Shown: positions 8,939 to 17,644, counted from the first letter of the stretch. The stretch: 46,726 nt of DNA from an uncultured Eubacteriales bacterium (GCA_900314975.1 OMXI01000020.1:1-46726), one strand, 5' to 3'. The notes: a model not told the origin generated them from the letters alone. Translations and numbers: made by a program.

Positions 8939-10177
8939 GGGTATATTGACCGATGCCAGTCTTGTGCAGCCATAGAAAGCATCACCTCCTATAATTGTAA
9001 CGCTGTTAGGTATCGTGATAGAATTCAGGCTGGTGCAACGCTTGAAAGCAGACCTGCCTATTTCTGTCACGCTGTCGGGTATTGTGACCGAGCTTAAATA
9101 GGTGCAGCCATTGAAAGCATCACTTTCTATCATCGTAACGCTGTTAGGTATCGTAATCGAATTCAGTCTTGTGCAACGCTTGAAAGCAGACTTGCCTATT
9201 TCTGTCACGTTGTCGGGAATTGTAATTGATGTCAAGCTTGTACAGCCATTAAAAGCACCCTCACCAATTACTGTAACGCTGCTTGGTATCGTGATCGAGG
9301 TCAGGCTTTTGCAGCCCTTGAAAGCATCACTTCCGATTATCTTCACGCTGTCCGGTATTGTGACTGCAGTTGCATCGCCGTTATATGCTATCAGAACAGA
9401 TCCAAGGATAGTAAGACCAGTCTGATCTTTATACCATTTTGTATTAATGACAAGAGACTTATATAAAAGCGGGAATGTAGGTGAAACATTGATCGTTTCA
9501 AGGCTTGTGCAGCCCTTAAAAGCATTCAATCCGATTTTCGTCACGCTGTCTGGAATTGTAATTGATGTCAAGCTTGTACAGCCATTAAAAGCACCCTCAC
9601 CAATTTCTGTAACGCTGTTAGGTATCGTGATTGAAGTCAGGCTGGTGCAACCCTTGAAAGCATACTCGCGTATACTCCTCACGCTGTCGGGTATATTGAC
9701 CGATGCCAGTCTTGTGCAGCCCTTGAAAGCATACCGATACATTTCTGTCACACTTTCGGGAATAGTGATCGAGGCCAAGCGTGTGCAGTCCCCGAAAGCA
9801 GACTCGCCTATACTCTCCATGCTGTCGGGAAATGCAATTGATGTCAGGCTTGTGCAGCCATAGAAAGCGCACTTGCCTATGTCCGTCATGCTGTCGGGAA
9901 GTGCAATTGATGTCAGGCTTGTGCAGCGACTGAAAGCACCCTCGCCAATTACTGCCACGCTGTTTGGTATCGTGATAGCTGTCAGACTCGTGCAATTAAC
10001 GAAAGCATAACTATGTATTTCCGTCACACCTTCGGATATTGTGATCGAGGTCAGGCTTTTGCAGCCCTTGAAGGCACGATAGCCTATTTTACACACACTG
10101 TCGGGTATCGTGATTTCTGTAACTCCCCATTCTTCAGTGTACTTCTTCAATATTCCGTTTCTAATTTCAAATGCCAT
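8930..10177 (-). CDS. BspA-type leucine-rich repeat protein (415 aa)
   Basis: After a short N-terminal cap (residues 1-18) the protein is built from about 15 repeats of roughly 23 residues with the TpLRR/BspA consensus: SLTSITIPDSVTEIG followed by AFxGC. One non-repeat insert sits in the middle (around KWYKDQTGLTILGSV). There is no signal peptide, so it is either cytoplasmic or exported by a route not evident here. Proteins of this kind mediate binding to proteins or surfaces. Start ATG at 10177 has an ideal AGGAGG 9 nt upstream. The ORF ends abruptly at a TAA created by a frame change (SVNIPGE), and repeats continue out of frame, so this is probably a shortened version of a longer protein. 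Confidence 0.8.
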   Translation of the reverse strand: MAFEIRNGILKKYTEEWGVTEITIPDSVCKIGYRAFKGCKSLTSITISEGVTEIHSYAFVNCTSLTAITIPNSVAVIGEGAFSRCTSLTSIALPDSMTDIGKCAFYGCTSLTSIAFPDSMESIGESAFGDCTRLASITIPESVTEMYRYAFKGCTRLASVNIPDSVRSIREYAFKGCTSLTSITIPNSVTEIGEGAFNGCTSLTSITIPDSVTKIGLNAFKGCTSLETINVSPTFPLLYKSLVINTKWYKDQTGLTILGSVLIAYNGDATAVTIPDSVKIIGSDAFKGCKSLTSITIPSSVTVIGEGAFNGCTSLTSITIPDNVTEIGKSAFKRCTRLNSITIPNSVTMIESDAFNGCTYLSSVTIPDSVTEIGRSAFKRCTSLNSITIPNSVTIIGGDAFYGCTRLASVNIPGE

Positions 10178-10194
10178 AATAAAAACCTCCTTCG

Positions 10195-10242
10195 CTAGAT
10201 GTATATGCGGTATGATTGCATTCGTTTTTTGACATTAGGCAT
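10195..10242 (-). pseudogene. Vestigial 5' end of a Tn916-type integrase gene
   Basis: The 15-codon remnant (MPNVKKRMQSYRIYI, then stop) matches the start of the integrase pseudogene at 17644 (MSNVKKRVQSYRIKD). It breaks off 18 bp before the start of the leucine-rich repeat gene. It shows that an integrase gene once lay here and was deleted or moved. Confidence 0.75.
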
Positions 10243-10485
10243 ATATATTACTCACCTCAGATTGTTGTTTCAGCTTTACTCTATTATAATTTAAAAGTAG
10301 AGGACTGTACCTATCAGCCAAGTATTATATATCAAATCTACACAAATTGGTATTACCAAATGTACTGAATTATTCCTATTTTTTTATTGCATAATCAACA
10401 TGGATTATATTTGGACATTTATCATAGTATTCTGCAACAAACTGAAAGTTCATTCACAATCGAAAAAAATACAGACAGGCTGTTG
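10205..10485 (-). repeat. About 280 bp repeat, copy 1 (integrase start and upstream region)
   Basis: This stretch is about 90% identical to 17608-17885, covering the first codons of the integrase and its upstream non-coding region. It is a footprint of a former element end or of recombination between two elements. Confidence 0.85.
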
Positions 10486-10510
10486 ATTTTTGGATGAATT
10501 ATGTTATAAT
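10483..10510 (+). promoter_or_regulatory. Promoter upstream of the two small genes
   Basis: TTGATT (10483-10488), a 16 bp spacer and an extended -10 TGTTATAAT (10502-10510) point to the small genes at 10667 and 10881. The -35 overlaps the end of the 280 bp repeat. Confidence 0.5.
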
Positions 10511-10666
10511 ATTCTCAGCAGATAATACAGTTCTGAATATGTCAAGATGCTGTGATACAATATATTATCCGGCATGGCAAACAGTATTGGCTCTTTGGTT
10601 TGTTTTAAGGTTTCTAAAGTCAAGAAATGAAAGAATACTTATATATGATTGATAGGAGGAATTTTA

Positions 10667-10900
10667 ATGCATAAGCTTATTCTATCTGAAACTATTACTT
10701 TATTTAAAACAGGAGGAGATAAACATCTCGATGGAAGATTGGAAAGAGCATGTCTTTGCGATTTGGACAAATTAAGAGATGGTATTAATCTTGAACTCAA
10801 TGCTTTACCGACAGATAAAAAGAATTTATTGAAGAAAGTCATTTATGATTATCTTGAATATATAGTTAGAGGTGAATTTAATGTTAATAAAGATGATTGA
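10667..10900 (+). CDS. Small hypothetical protein (77 aa)
   Basis: ATG at 10667 follows TAGGAGG by 9 nt. The product is charged and predicted helical (HLDGRLERACLCDLDKLRDG) and ends in VNKDD. It overlaps the next small gene by about 20 bp, so the two are co-translated. No family is recognised. The tight two-gene overlap of small proteins recalls toxin-antitoxin or phage-defence pairs, but no diagnostic motif supports that. Confidence 0.65.
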   Translation: MHKLILSETITLFKTGGDKHLDGRLERACLCDLDKLRDGINLELNALPTDKKNLLKKVIYDYLEYIVRGEFNVNKDD

Positions 10901-11111
10901 TCTTATAAACCCTGATGAATTTAAAAGAACTAGTGAAGAGACATTCATTTTAGCTAACAATGTTAAAAGTTTAATTGTTGACTCAAAAATTGAAAATCCA
11001 AAAGATTCAATAACTATCGAATTAATAAAATCTGATTCACTTAATGCTAAAATTATTAATGCATTAGCTAAAAGTGTCGCTTCAGAATGGGAGGATATAA
11101 CAATCCGATAA
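10881..11111 (+). CDS. Small hypothetical protein (76 aa)
   Basis: ATG at 10881 has GAGGTGA 5 nt upstream, better than the GTG at 10872. The product (LINPDEFKRTSEETFILANNVKSL) is alpha/beta in character with no recognised domain. It is translationally coupled to the preceding 77-aa gene. A weak hairpin plus T-run (about 11127-11157) follows. Confidence 0.6.
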   Translation: MLIKMIDLINPDEFKRTSEETFILANNVKSLIVDSKIENPKDSITIELIKSDSLNAKIINALAKSVASEWEDITIR

Positions 11112-11227
11112 ACTATGTATTATAACCCATCAATTATAATAATTCTGATGGATTTTTCATAGCTGATATTATTCTATTCTTTTCGAAAGACATTCGCCGA
11201 GGTGGAGCAAGCCTGCTTTTTGAGCTT

Positions 11228-12094
11228 TTATTTGCGGATTTCCAAGCTGTTCAGGATACACCTTGCGCACTCGAACGGGAAAAGCTCACGCTGCTTTATT
11301 ATCGAACCGCTGATACCCTCTGCGAGGTGTATATCGGGCTTGACCGTGACGCCGTGATAGTCCGAGCCCAACGATACCAGCAGGTCGTACTTATCGGCAA
11401 GTGCAAGATACTGTTTTGTCATTTCGGGCGTGAAGGCACTGTACCAGCACTCGATACCGTCAAGACCGCATTCTTTGAGTTTCCCCGCAAAGCTGTCAAG
11501 CCCGGCGTCCGTCAGCTTCATCTGATACGGGTGAGCGAGCACCGCAAGACCGCCTGCTTTGTGGATAAGCGCTACAGCTTCGGCATAACCGAGCTCGTAC
11601 TTTTTGATGTCCTCTATGCGCGGGGCGGTGAGGTATTTTGCGAATGCGTCACGCACGCTTTCGGCATAACCGTTATTTATGAGCTCCCTTGCGATATGGG
11701 GCTTGCCGACGTTCCCACGAACCGAGGAATTTATCTTTTCTGCATCGACATTTGCGCCCATTTCGGCAAGCGCTTCGCATATACGATATGTTCTCTGACG
11801 GCGTGAATCTGCGCATTTTGACATTTCGCCGATAAGCTCTGCATTTGAATAGTCGACCCCCAGCCCGAGGATATGCAGCTTGTCAAGCTCGCTGCATGAT
11901 ATCTCTATACCGGGGACAAATCTTATCCCACGCTTTTTTGCTGCTTCGGCGGCTTCACGGCAGCCCGAGACCGTATCGTGGTCGGTAAGTGCTATGACCG
12001 CAACATTCTGCTCCGCCGCTGCCGAAACAAGCTCGCTTGGCGAAAGGTCTCCGTCAGATGAAGTCGAATGAGTATGAAGGTCATATCTTATCAT
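11228..12094 (-). CDS. PHP-domain phosphoesterase (TrpH/YciV-like)
   Basis: The 288-residue protein has the PHP metal-binding motifs in order: DLHTHSTSSDGDL at residues 5-17, TDHDT near 37, EISC near 64, a His near 72, LAHPY near 190 and GSDYHG near 248. Full spacing fits the COG0613 group, which includes enzymes removing the 3' phosphate from nucleoside 3',5'-bisphosphates and 5'-3' exonucleases of short RNAs (RNase AM). It is the last gene of a minus-strand operon starting 12-13 bp after the 93-aa gene. A fragment of a second copy of its 5' end lies at 17871-17906. Confidence 0.85.
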   Translation of the reverse strand: MIRYDLHTHSTSSDGDLSPSELVSAAAEQNVAVIALTDHDTVSGCREAAEAAKKRGIRFVPGIEISCSELDKLHILGLGVDYSNAELIGEMSKCADSRRQRTYRICEALAEMGANVDAEKINSSVRGNVGKPHIARELINNGYAESVRDAFAKYLTAPRIEDIKKYELGYAEAVALIHKAGGLAVLAHPYQMKLTDAGLDSFAGKLKECGLDGIECWYSAFTPEMTKQYLALADKYDLLVSLGSDYHGVTVKPDIHLAEGISGSIIKQRELFPFECARCILNSLEIRK

Positions 12095-12106
12095 TTTTTC
12101 TCTCTT

Positions 12107-12388
12107 TCATTCCCCGAGCCTTTCGGGGCGTATCACAACTATCTTGATACCGCTGTCAACGTTCCAATAAACTCCTTCGGGGGTATTTTCGTCTATGCTA
12201 CGGTTTTTAAGGAATGTGCTGACGGTCTTGAAATCGAATCTGAAACCGTCGGAGTATTCAAATATGCTGTTCACAAAAAGCAGAGACTTATTCGGCTTTT
12301 CAATAACTTCGAGAGTCTTAGTAGTGAAGTCTATCTTGAAGCGTGAGTAAAGCTCCTGCTTATAAAATATCTCTACAAGCATTTTCAT
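12107..12388 (-). CDS. Hypothetical protein, family 1 of a repeated two-gene module (93 aa)
   Basis: Its start ATGA overlaps the stop of the 198-aa gene upstream by 4 bp. It is clearly homologous to the 88-aa protein at 15695-15961: both begin with a short M-x-M-x-EIF motif, share FDFxTxSxFLKNR in the middle and end with xGVYxNxDxxIKVVV. The fold appears beta-rich. The pattern of a small acidic partner, translationally coupled to an unrelated upstream gene and occurring twice, is reminiscent of immunity or antitoxin proteins; this is inference only. Confidence 0.7.
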   Translation of the reverse strand: MKMLVEIFYKQELYSRFKIDFTTKTLEVIEKPNKSLLFVNSIFEYSDGFRFDFKTVSTFLKNRSIDENTPEGVYWNVDSGIKIVVIRPERLGE

Positions 12389-12981
12389 TCCTTTTTTTCA
12401 TTCTTTTTCAGATACTCCATTGCATCTTTGATAAGCTTTGCAGGGTCATTTCCATGATAAGCCTTTTTGGCGGTGGGGTTGGGAAAATACATATAGGAGT
12501 TTTTTGTTCTTTCATCATCATTGATCTTACCCGGACCATCAGGTTTTGCGGTGGTATCCAGCAGAACTACCTGAAATTCTCCGTCGGGTACTTTGTGGAA
12601 ATTACCTGATCCTTCATCATAATAGACAAGCTGAGAATTATAGTCTTTATGGTTTTTGTCCGTGACCCTTTTGTTGAAATCCTTTTTCTTTGACTGCTTC
12701 TCCGCTTTTTCCATATCCTCGGCATTTATCCTGTATGGCATTATGTGAAAGCCCTTGATAACCTTGACATCCTTGCCATTCTTGATCTTTACATTTTCGA
12801 TCTTTACCGGATTTTTGAAGATTACTTTGTAATAATATATAACACCGGCATACATACTTTTCGGATAACTTTTAACACTTATTTCCATCGCTGACTCTTC
12901 TTCTATCTTTTCTTTTTCAACTGCATTGGATACAGAGTGTTCTGCTATACATCTGAAAATATTATACTCAAACTCGGTCAT
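12385..12981 (-). CDS. Hypothetical protein (198 aa) in WYL operon
   Basis: It overlaps the stop of the WYL gene by 4 bp (ATGA) and the start of the 93-aa gene by 4 bp, so translation of all three is coupled. The first 30 residues are helical, and a beta-rich middle follows (SVKSYPKSMYAGVIYYYKVIF). The C-terminal part is rich in Lys and Asp and ends in a helix (LIKDAMEYLKKNEKKE). I do not recognise a family. The context (WYL regulator, immunity-like small partner) would suit a defence or toxin role, unproven. Confidence 0.65.
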   Translation of the reverse strand: MTEFEYNIFRCIAEHSVSNAVEKEKIEEESAMEISVKSYPKSMYAGVIYYYKVIFKNPVKIENVKIKNGKDVKVIKGFHIMPYRINAEDMEKAEKQSKKKDFNKRVTDKNHKDYNSQLVYYDEGSGNFHKVPDGEFQVVLLDTTAKPDGPGKINDDERTKNSYMYFPNPTAKKAYHGNDPAKLIKDAMEYLKKNEKKE

Positions 12982-14081
12982 TTTTCATCATACCTTTCTG
13001 TTAATTCTTTCGCTCTTTCGACCAGCTTAGCTTTCAGCATGGTCGGGCGGACTATCTCTATCCTGTCGGGATATGCCATCGCAAGATCAATGATACCTTT
13101 CTCGCTGGTCGTTACCTTTATCTCGTCGTATGTATCGTCGATCTGCCGCACGAATTCGTAGCTCATGCCGAACACATCGTGTATCAGCGTGTAATATTCT
13201 GCCTTGACTTTCAGCGTTACCGTTATAGGGTCACCGTAGGTCATATCGGGGTGGCGAAGCATAAATTCGTTAGCGTTGCTGCTTATGAATCCTCGTATCT
13301 CGTTTATCATTTTGCCTTGCTTGTCTGTAACAGTGATATTTTGCATAAGATCGACACGGTATATGCTGACGTTATCGGTATATTCCCCGATGCTGTGGAT
13401 ATAACAGCACAGCATATATCTTTTGCCACGATAGGCGACAATGTAGTAGGGTACGACCCTGTACAGGCGGGGCTTGCCGTTCCGTGACTTGCGCAGGACT
13501 ATTTTGCCGTCCCGGTCATATCCTCCGAAGTTGAAAGTCATCTGCCTGCAAGCCTTTATCGCTTTGATGATCTCCGCTGAATTGATAGCTGTTCTTTCAC
13601 AGTCGTCCACCGAGAATACCGAGATATCGCCCTCGTCAGAATCAACTTTGTGGTATTCAACTTTCAGCTTGCCTATCAGCTTTTTCTTCTGCTCGAGCGA
13701 GAGCGTATCGAGAAGCCCTATGCCCTTCGCCATTGCCTGCACCTCACTGACCTCGATATACGGCTTGTAATAGATGCCTGTGAGCCGATCGGGTATATAC
13801 CCCTGATCCCAGTCTTTGTATCGTATAACGAACCTGTCCCGATTCTCGTCCGTAAGGCTCTGAGGCGGAGGATTCATAACAAGTATCAGCTCACGGATCG
13901 CCTTTGCGAGCGTTTTGTGGTCGCACTTATAGTCGATCTCCTTGTCCTTCATCATCTCCTCCATGATCATCGTCTGAGTCATTTTTTTGTTGCTGTTGGA
14001 ATGCTTTTTCAGCACCTGAAGCACCTTCAGCACACGCATCGGGTCTGACACGTTCCTGCCGTGAATGCTTTTTTCAGCCAT
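12978..14081 (-). CDS. WYL-domain transcriptional regulator (367 aa)
   Basis: An N-terminal winged-helix region (residues about 14-80, MRVLKVLQVLKKHSN onward) is followed by a WYL domain at about 200-245 with the typical PYYIVAYRGKRYMLCCY strand and YRVDLMQNI, then a C-terminal WCX-like region (ITVTLKVKAEYY). WYL proteins sense ligands, often nucleotides or nucleic acids, and frequently control defence genes. It starts about 20 bp after the upstream unknown gene and overlaps the next gene by ATGA, so it is second in a five-gene operon. It probably autoregulates the operon. Confidence 0.85.
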   Translation of the reverse strand: MAEKSIHGRNVSDPMRVLKVLQVLKKHSNSNKKMTQTMIMEEMMKDKEIDYKCDHKTLAKAIRELILVMNPPPQSLTDENRDRFVIRYKDWDQGYIPDRLTGIYYKPYIEVSEVQAMAKGIGLLDTLSLEQKKKLIGKLKVEYHKVDSDEGDISVFSVDDCERTAINSAEIIKAIKACRQMTFNFGGYDRDGKIVLRKSRNGKPRLYRVVPYYIVAYRGKRYMLCCYIHSIGEYTDNVSIYRVDLMQNITVTDKQGKMINEIRGFISSNANEFMLRHPDMTYGDPITVTLKVKAEYYTLIHDVFGMSYEFVRQIDDTYDEIKVTTSEKGIIDLAMAYPDRIEIVRPTMLKAKLVERAKELTERYDEK

Positions 14082-14101
14082 ATCACTCTACTCCTTCCTT
14101 A

Positions 14102-14839
14102 TCAGACACGGCGGATAGATCCGCCGATCTTTTTGTATGCTATATCACCGTATTCTCCCTCGTCCGACCACGGATATTTTACGAATGCGGGAACGATGCC
14201 GTCGTGCAAGACTCCATCTTCTCGCCATTTCGAGGAAATAAAAAATCTCTCGCTTCTCCATTGAGACTTATCCGCACTTACATACAGCACTGTACAGCCC
14301 GAAACGAGTGCGAACGGGAAAAGCCTGAGTTTTATTGCGATGCTGTCATTACAGAACGCCTCGAGCACATCGCTTTTTATTTTTCTGCGTCTGATATCCG
14401 TCTCGCCTTTGGGTATCCTGCCCGTCATGGCAAGAAGTCTTTTGCGGGCTTCCTCAGCCTGCTCTGTGTAGGTCGCCGTGCCCTCCTCGACCTCGTTCTC
14501 GCCCCAGATATATTTTTTCCTGTTATATGTGAAATCAATGGGTATCACATAAAATACCAGATTACTGCCACGGTATCTGAAACGGTCGATCTCCGCAAGG
14601 GCTTGCTCCCTGTCGGTGAACTCTCCCTTGTGCGTGCAGATACGGTCGTATCTGACAGCGTTTGTCCTGTTGTAAACATTGATCTGCCATCTCCTTGCTT
14701 TCGGGTCGGGATAATCCGAGAAGTCATCGTAGACTGACAATTTTTGCTCGTTAAAGAATACGAATACCTGCGTGCCGCACCGCAGTTTCCCGAACTCGGG
14801 CAGATCCTTTGAAAGCTGAACCTTGTTGATCATAGTCAT
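14102..14839 (-). CDS. Hypothetical protein, first gene of the WYL operon (245 aa)
   Basis: The chosen ATG at 14839 (MTMINKVQLSKD) has AAGGA about 10 nt upstream; an in-frame ATG at 14881 has no such site. The N-terminal 60 residues (FGKLRCGTQVFVFF, then KLSVYDDFSDYPDPKA) are repeated almost exactly in the short gene at 17930-18142. The central part is charged (YTEQAEEARKRLLAMTGR) and the C-terminal part has a beta-rich FALVSGCTVLYVSADK region. No family is recognised. Confidence 0.65.
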   Translation of the reverse strand: MTMINKVQLSKDLPEFGKLRCGTQVFVFFNEQKLSVYDDFSDYPDPKARRWQINVYNRTNAVRYDRICTHKGEFTDREQALAEIDRFRYRGSNLVFYVIPIDFTYNRKKYIWGENEVEEGTATYTEQAEEARKRLLAMTGRIPKGETDIRRRKIKSDVLEAFCNDSIAIKLRLFPFALVSGCTVLYVSADKSQWRSERFFISSKWREDGVLHDGIVPAFVKYPWSDEGEYGDIAYKKIGGSIRRV

Positions 14840-15246
14840 AGCGCACCATTCCTTTCCGTCATTCTCATCGTCTGTGAGCATAGCTCATTATACAAAACAG
14901 AACAGGGAAAAGTGCGGAGAAACTCAAAATGGGGTAAAAAATTTTTTCAACAAGGTTCCAAGAATATTATACTGCATTTAGATTATATCACATTTTGTTA
15001 ATAATAGCTATTATCAAATACACAAATAACACCTATGTTGTATGTGCATATTGCATATATGATTATATCAAATTACTCGCTGCTGTTTTATAGGATTTAG
15101 TATCTGCTTATGTTATTATACTGAACGGTGGGTCTATGACCCAGCATTCTAAACCTATTTTTTTTGAATGATATTTTAAAAGAAAAATAGGGTCAACTCA
15201 TGAAACAGCGTAGATACGCCTTTTTATATTTTCACTGTCGTGTCGC
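14701..15246. repeat. About 545 bp repeat, copy 1 (5' end of the 245-aa gene and its upstream region)
   Basis: This stretch matches 18004-18527 at high identity, covering the first codons of the 245-aa gene, about 250 bp of AT-rich upstream DNA (14881-15141) and the antitoxin-remnant upstream sequence at 15190-15240. A 45 bp hairpin-like AT-rich piece at 15141-15185 (CCTATTTTTTTT paired with AAGAAAAATAGG) is replaced by other sequence in copy 2. Apart from these repeats and the operon promoter that must lie here, 14840-15266 holds no gene. Confidence 0.85.
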
Positions 15247-15266
15247 TTTCCTCTGCTGAAAAAGGC

Positions 15267-15323
15267 ATGTATAAGAATTCAGATGATTTTGAAAAAGAAC
15301 TGCTAGTGGAGTTTGGTGCATGA
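15267..15323 (+). pseudogene. C-terminal remnant of an antitoxin gene
   Basis: The last 18 codons of a reading frame (MYKNSDDFEKELLVEFGA) end in a stop that overlaps the ParE-like start codon by ATGA. This is the usual junction of an antitoxin-toxin operon. The N-terminal DNA-binding part is missing and the upstream sequence is the 545 bp repeat, so the antitoxin was truncated by rearrangement. Confidence 0.5.
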
Positions 15324-15619
15324 AGAGCTATAAAGTAGTTGTGACCGTTGATGCACAAGAGGATATTAAGAGGTATCTTCGGTACATCAGAAATGTGAAA
15401 AAGAACCCTCAAGCAGCTAAAAGCATTTTGGACGACTATATCGCCACAAGAATGCACCTGTCAACTTGTGCGGCTATGCTTGCTGATCCTGACAGTGAAA
15501 TACTTAAGCAAAGAAAACTTAAAAGAATGAATTTTCTGAGGTATTTACCCAATACGCTCTGTGTTATTCAATCTTTCCCACCATTGAGGATTTACACTTG
15601 TAATATATGTTTTCTTTAA
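15320..15619 (+). pseudogene. RelE/ParE-family toxin, C-terminus probably frameshifted
   Basis: The N-terminal 75 residues follow the ParE/RelE pattern (YKVVVTVDAQEDIKRYLRYI, then AAKSILDDYIATRMHLS, then KLKRMNFLRY). From about residue 75 the sequence no longer fits: family members continue with a strand and a Tyr/His-rich tail, whereas this frame gives SFPPLRIYTCNICFL. A neighbouring frame reads ALCYSIFPTIEDLHL, which suits the family better, so an indel near 15550 is likely. With a truncated antitoxin upstream, the pair is probably inactive. Confidence 0.65.
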
Positions 15620-15628
15620 AAAGAACTT

Positions 15629-15658
15629 AGGAAGAACCTTTCGGTCCTTCCTTATTAA
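15629..15658 (+). terminator. Hairpin after the ParE-like gene
   Basis: AGGAAGAACC (15629-15638) pairs with GGTCCTTCCT (15643-15652) with one mismatch and a TTTC loop. Only a short T-rich tail follows. Confidence 0.5.
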
Positions 15659-15694
15659 AAAACAGCGTTATTATTATAGAATAAACTTTTCTCG

Positions 15695-15961
15695 TTATTT
15701 CAGCACAACAACTTTTATATTATCATCGATATTTGTGTATACACCTTCTTTTGAATCTGCTGTTATACCTCTATTTTTAAGAAAAATAGAAATTGTATTA
15801 AAGTCAAATACAAAACCCTTGTCAGGGTAGGTGAATATATCAGAAATATTCTTAATATCTCTATTTGGCTGAACTGCAATATCAATTACTTCATTGTCAT
15901 AATTGATATATAATCTTGAGAATACGCTCATTCCATTAAAAATTTCAATAAACATATTCAT
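15695..15961 (-). CDS. Hypothetical protein, second copy of family 1 (88 aa)
   Basis: It is homologous to the 93-aa protein at 12107-12388 over its whole length (FIEIFNG at the N-terminus, FDFNTISIFLKNRG in the middle, GVYTNIDDNIKVVVLK at the end). Its start overlaps the stop of the gene upstream by 4 bp, exactly as in the other copy. Base composition is markedly more AT-rich than in the other copy, which suggests separate acquisition. Confidence 0.65.
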   Translation of the reverse strand: MNMFIEIFNGMSVFSRLYINYDNEVIDIAVQPNRDIKNISDIFTYPDKGFVFDFNTISIFLKNRGITADSKEGVYTNIDDNIKVVVLK

Positions 15962-16236
15962 ACCTCCTCGAACAATATACCTTTATATTTCTTTAAATTT
16001 GCTAACAGTATCTTTTTATTTCTTTCAACAATAGATTTAGGATAAGCTTTGCAATCGTATAACTTTATTTTCTTAACTAAATCTTTGTATCTTATTTTAA
16101 GAAGAGGACCTCCATTTTGTTTTATTAGATTTAAATAATCCTGATTCATTTTCTGAAGCATGACTATTTCATTCTCTATACGATTGTAGACGACAAAGCA
16201 GTTATAACCAACATATTTCATTCTCTTGAGGACCAT
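15958..16236 (-). CDS. Hypothetical protein, upstream partner of the 88-aa gene (92 aa)
   Basis: A short basic protein (KIRYKDLVKKIKLYDC, then RNKKILLANLKKYKGI) with no recognised domain. It is not similar to the 198-aa protein that occupies the same position in the other module. A unique upstream gene with a conserved small partner is the pattern seen with polymorphic toxin tips and their immunity proteins, so this could be a detached toxin C-terminus. That is inference. The start codon lacks a clear ribosome binding site. Confidence 0.5.
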   Translation of the reverse strand: MVLKRMKYVGYNCFVVYNRIENEIVMLQKMNQDYLNLIKQNGGPLLKIRYKDLVKKIKLYDCKAYPKSIVERNKKILLANLKKYKGILFEEV

Positions 16237-16266
16237 GAAAGCAAACTTAAATAATAAATGTATTCA

Positions 16267-16294
16267 GAACGGCATGTAGATGCCGTTCTTTTTT
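16267..16294 (+). terminator. Hairpin with T-run
   Basis: GAACGGCA (16267-16274) pairs with TGCCGTTC (16281-16288) around a 6 nt loop, followed by TTTTTT. It is oriented for plus-strand transcripts and lies between two minus-strand genes. Confidence 0.6.
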
Positions 16295-16329
16295 GATACG
16301 AGCTTTATAGTTATCTATACTTTTTCATC

Positions 16330-17644
16330 TTAATCTTTTTCTCTCAAGTTATATTTCCCTTGAGTGACTAAATCGGCTATCATTGCTATTGCAGCATCCT
16401 GTCCTTCATTATTTAATTCACGGAGAAGTGATAAGGTCTGCTTTTCATTATCTCTTAATTCAGAAGGATTCGGAACATCTTTAATTCCAATCAGTTCTGA
16501 TATTGCCTTTTCCGCTTTGATCCTTGCTTCCTGAAAATAGTGAGAGTATATTGTCAAAGTTGTCTGTGGAGTGCTATGTCCAAGCACTGCTGCAACAGTT
16601 ACTGGATCTATACCCGCCGCTATTTCAATCGAGGCAAAGAAATGTCTGAACGAGTGTATCCCATAGAAAGGGAAGTTATTTTTGTTACAAAAGTGCTTTA
16701 GCCAGCTGTATGGGGTGTTAGCATGCATTGGCCGACCATCCGGAGTAGTGAACAGCCTTTCGGTTTCACTCCAGAACTTTCCCATATGTCCGATATATAC
16801 ATCTCGTTCCTTCTTGAATTTCTTAACAAGTTCAAGTACCTCAGCAGGAAGTGCAATTATCCTGTTGGATCTCTTAGTCTTTGGTTTATCGGTATACATG
16901 CCTTTCCACTTAGAATAATTTGAAGTACGCACAATGTGGACGGTCTGCTTCTCATAATTAAAGTCTTTCCACTCCAGACCAAGAAGCTCTGCGGCAGCCT
17001 GTAAACATACACAGTGTGAAGTACACTCTATACATTGTAGGGGCTTCGGAAAATAATTCAAGGAACTTTCTTGCTTGATCTTTGGTATATATTCTCTTTT
17101 CATTATCCTTTGGTGACCGGTTTTGAATGTTCTTTGGAACGATCACCTTCAAGCAAGGATTGTAGTTTATGATATCCATTCTTATAGCATATTCAAAAAC
17201 ATCTGATACAAATGACAGATGATGCCTAACTGTCTTATATGACAGCGGCTTACCATTGTCCATATTGACGCCATATTTGGCGAGGTCATTAATAAACAGC
17301 TGAATGTCACGGGTGGTTATTTCGTCCAGGAACATATGGCCAATAGCTAAATACGTCCTTTTACAAAGATTTCTTTCACGCTGCAAGGTCGTATCTCTGT
17401 GGTTAAGCTCCGCATATTCTTCAAACCATTGTTCCGCCATATTCTCGAATTTGATGGTCAGAGCTATCTGGCTACACTCATTGTGGTTTGCAACCCGAAT
17501 AAGCTGGCTCGGATTCATTCTCCCGGCATTTTTATGCGTCATCCTTAAATCATGCTGTTGTGTCGGAGACCGATCAATCACATAGTCATCGCTATTTAGG
17601 TCTTTGATGCGGTATGATTGCACTCGCTTTTTGACATTTGACAT
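16330..17644 (-). pseudogene. Tn916-type tyrosine integrase, frameshifted
   Basis: The 5' part (17644 down to about 16990) contains the arm-binding and SAM-like core-binding domains (LNHRDTTLQRERNL, then LSYKTVRHHLSFVSDVFEYA) and reaches the first catalytic motif at MFTGCRR. There the frame shifts: the expected RGELLGLEW is lost in this frame, while a second frame picks up AELLGLEWKDF and continues to the end with HSFRHFFAS and LGHSTPQTTLTIYSHYF. A deletion of about 5 bp in the AGAG-rich stretch near 16985-16992 explains it. The active-site Arg region is destroyed, so the element is no longer self-excising. It is close to both intact integrases at 18685 and 43577. Confidence 0.9.

Noticed and set aside
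7809-9863. Plus-strand open frames across the leucine-rich repeat locus (repeated LVQPLKA motifs)
   Set aside because: They are antisense shadows of the repeats; no ribosome binding sites, and the minus strand has the clear protein family.
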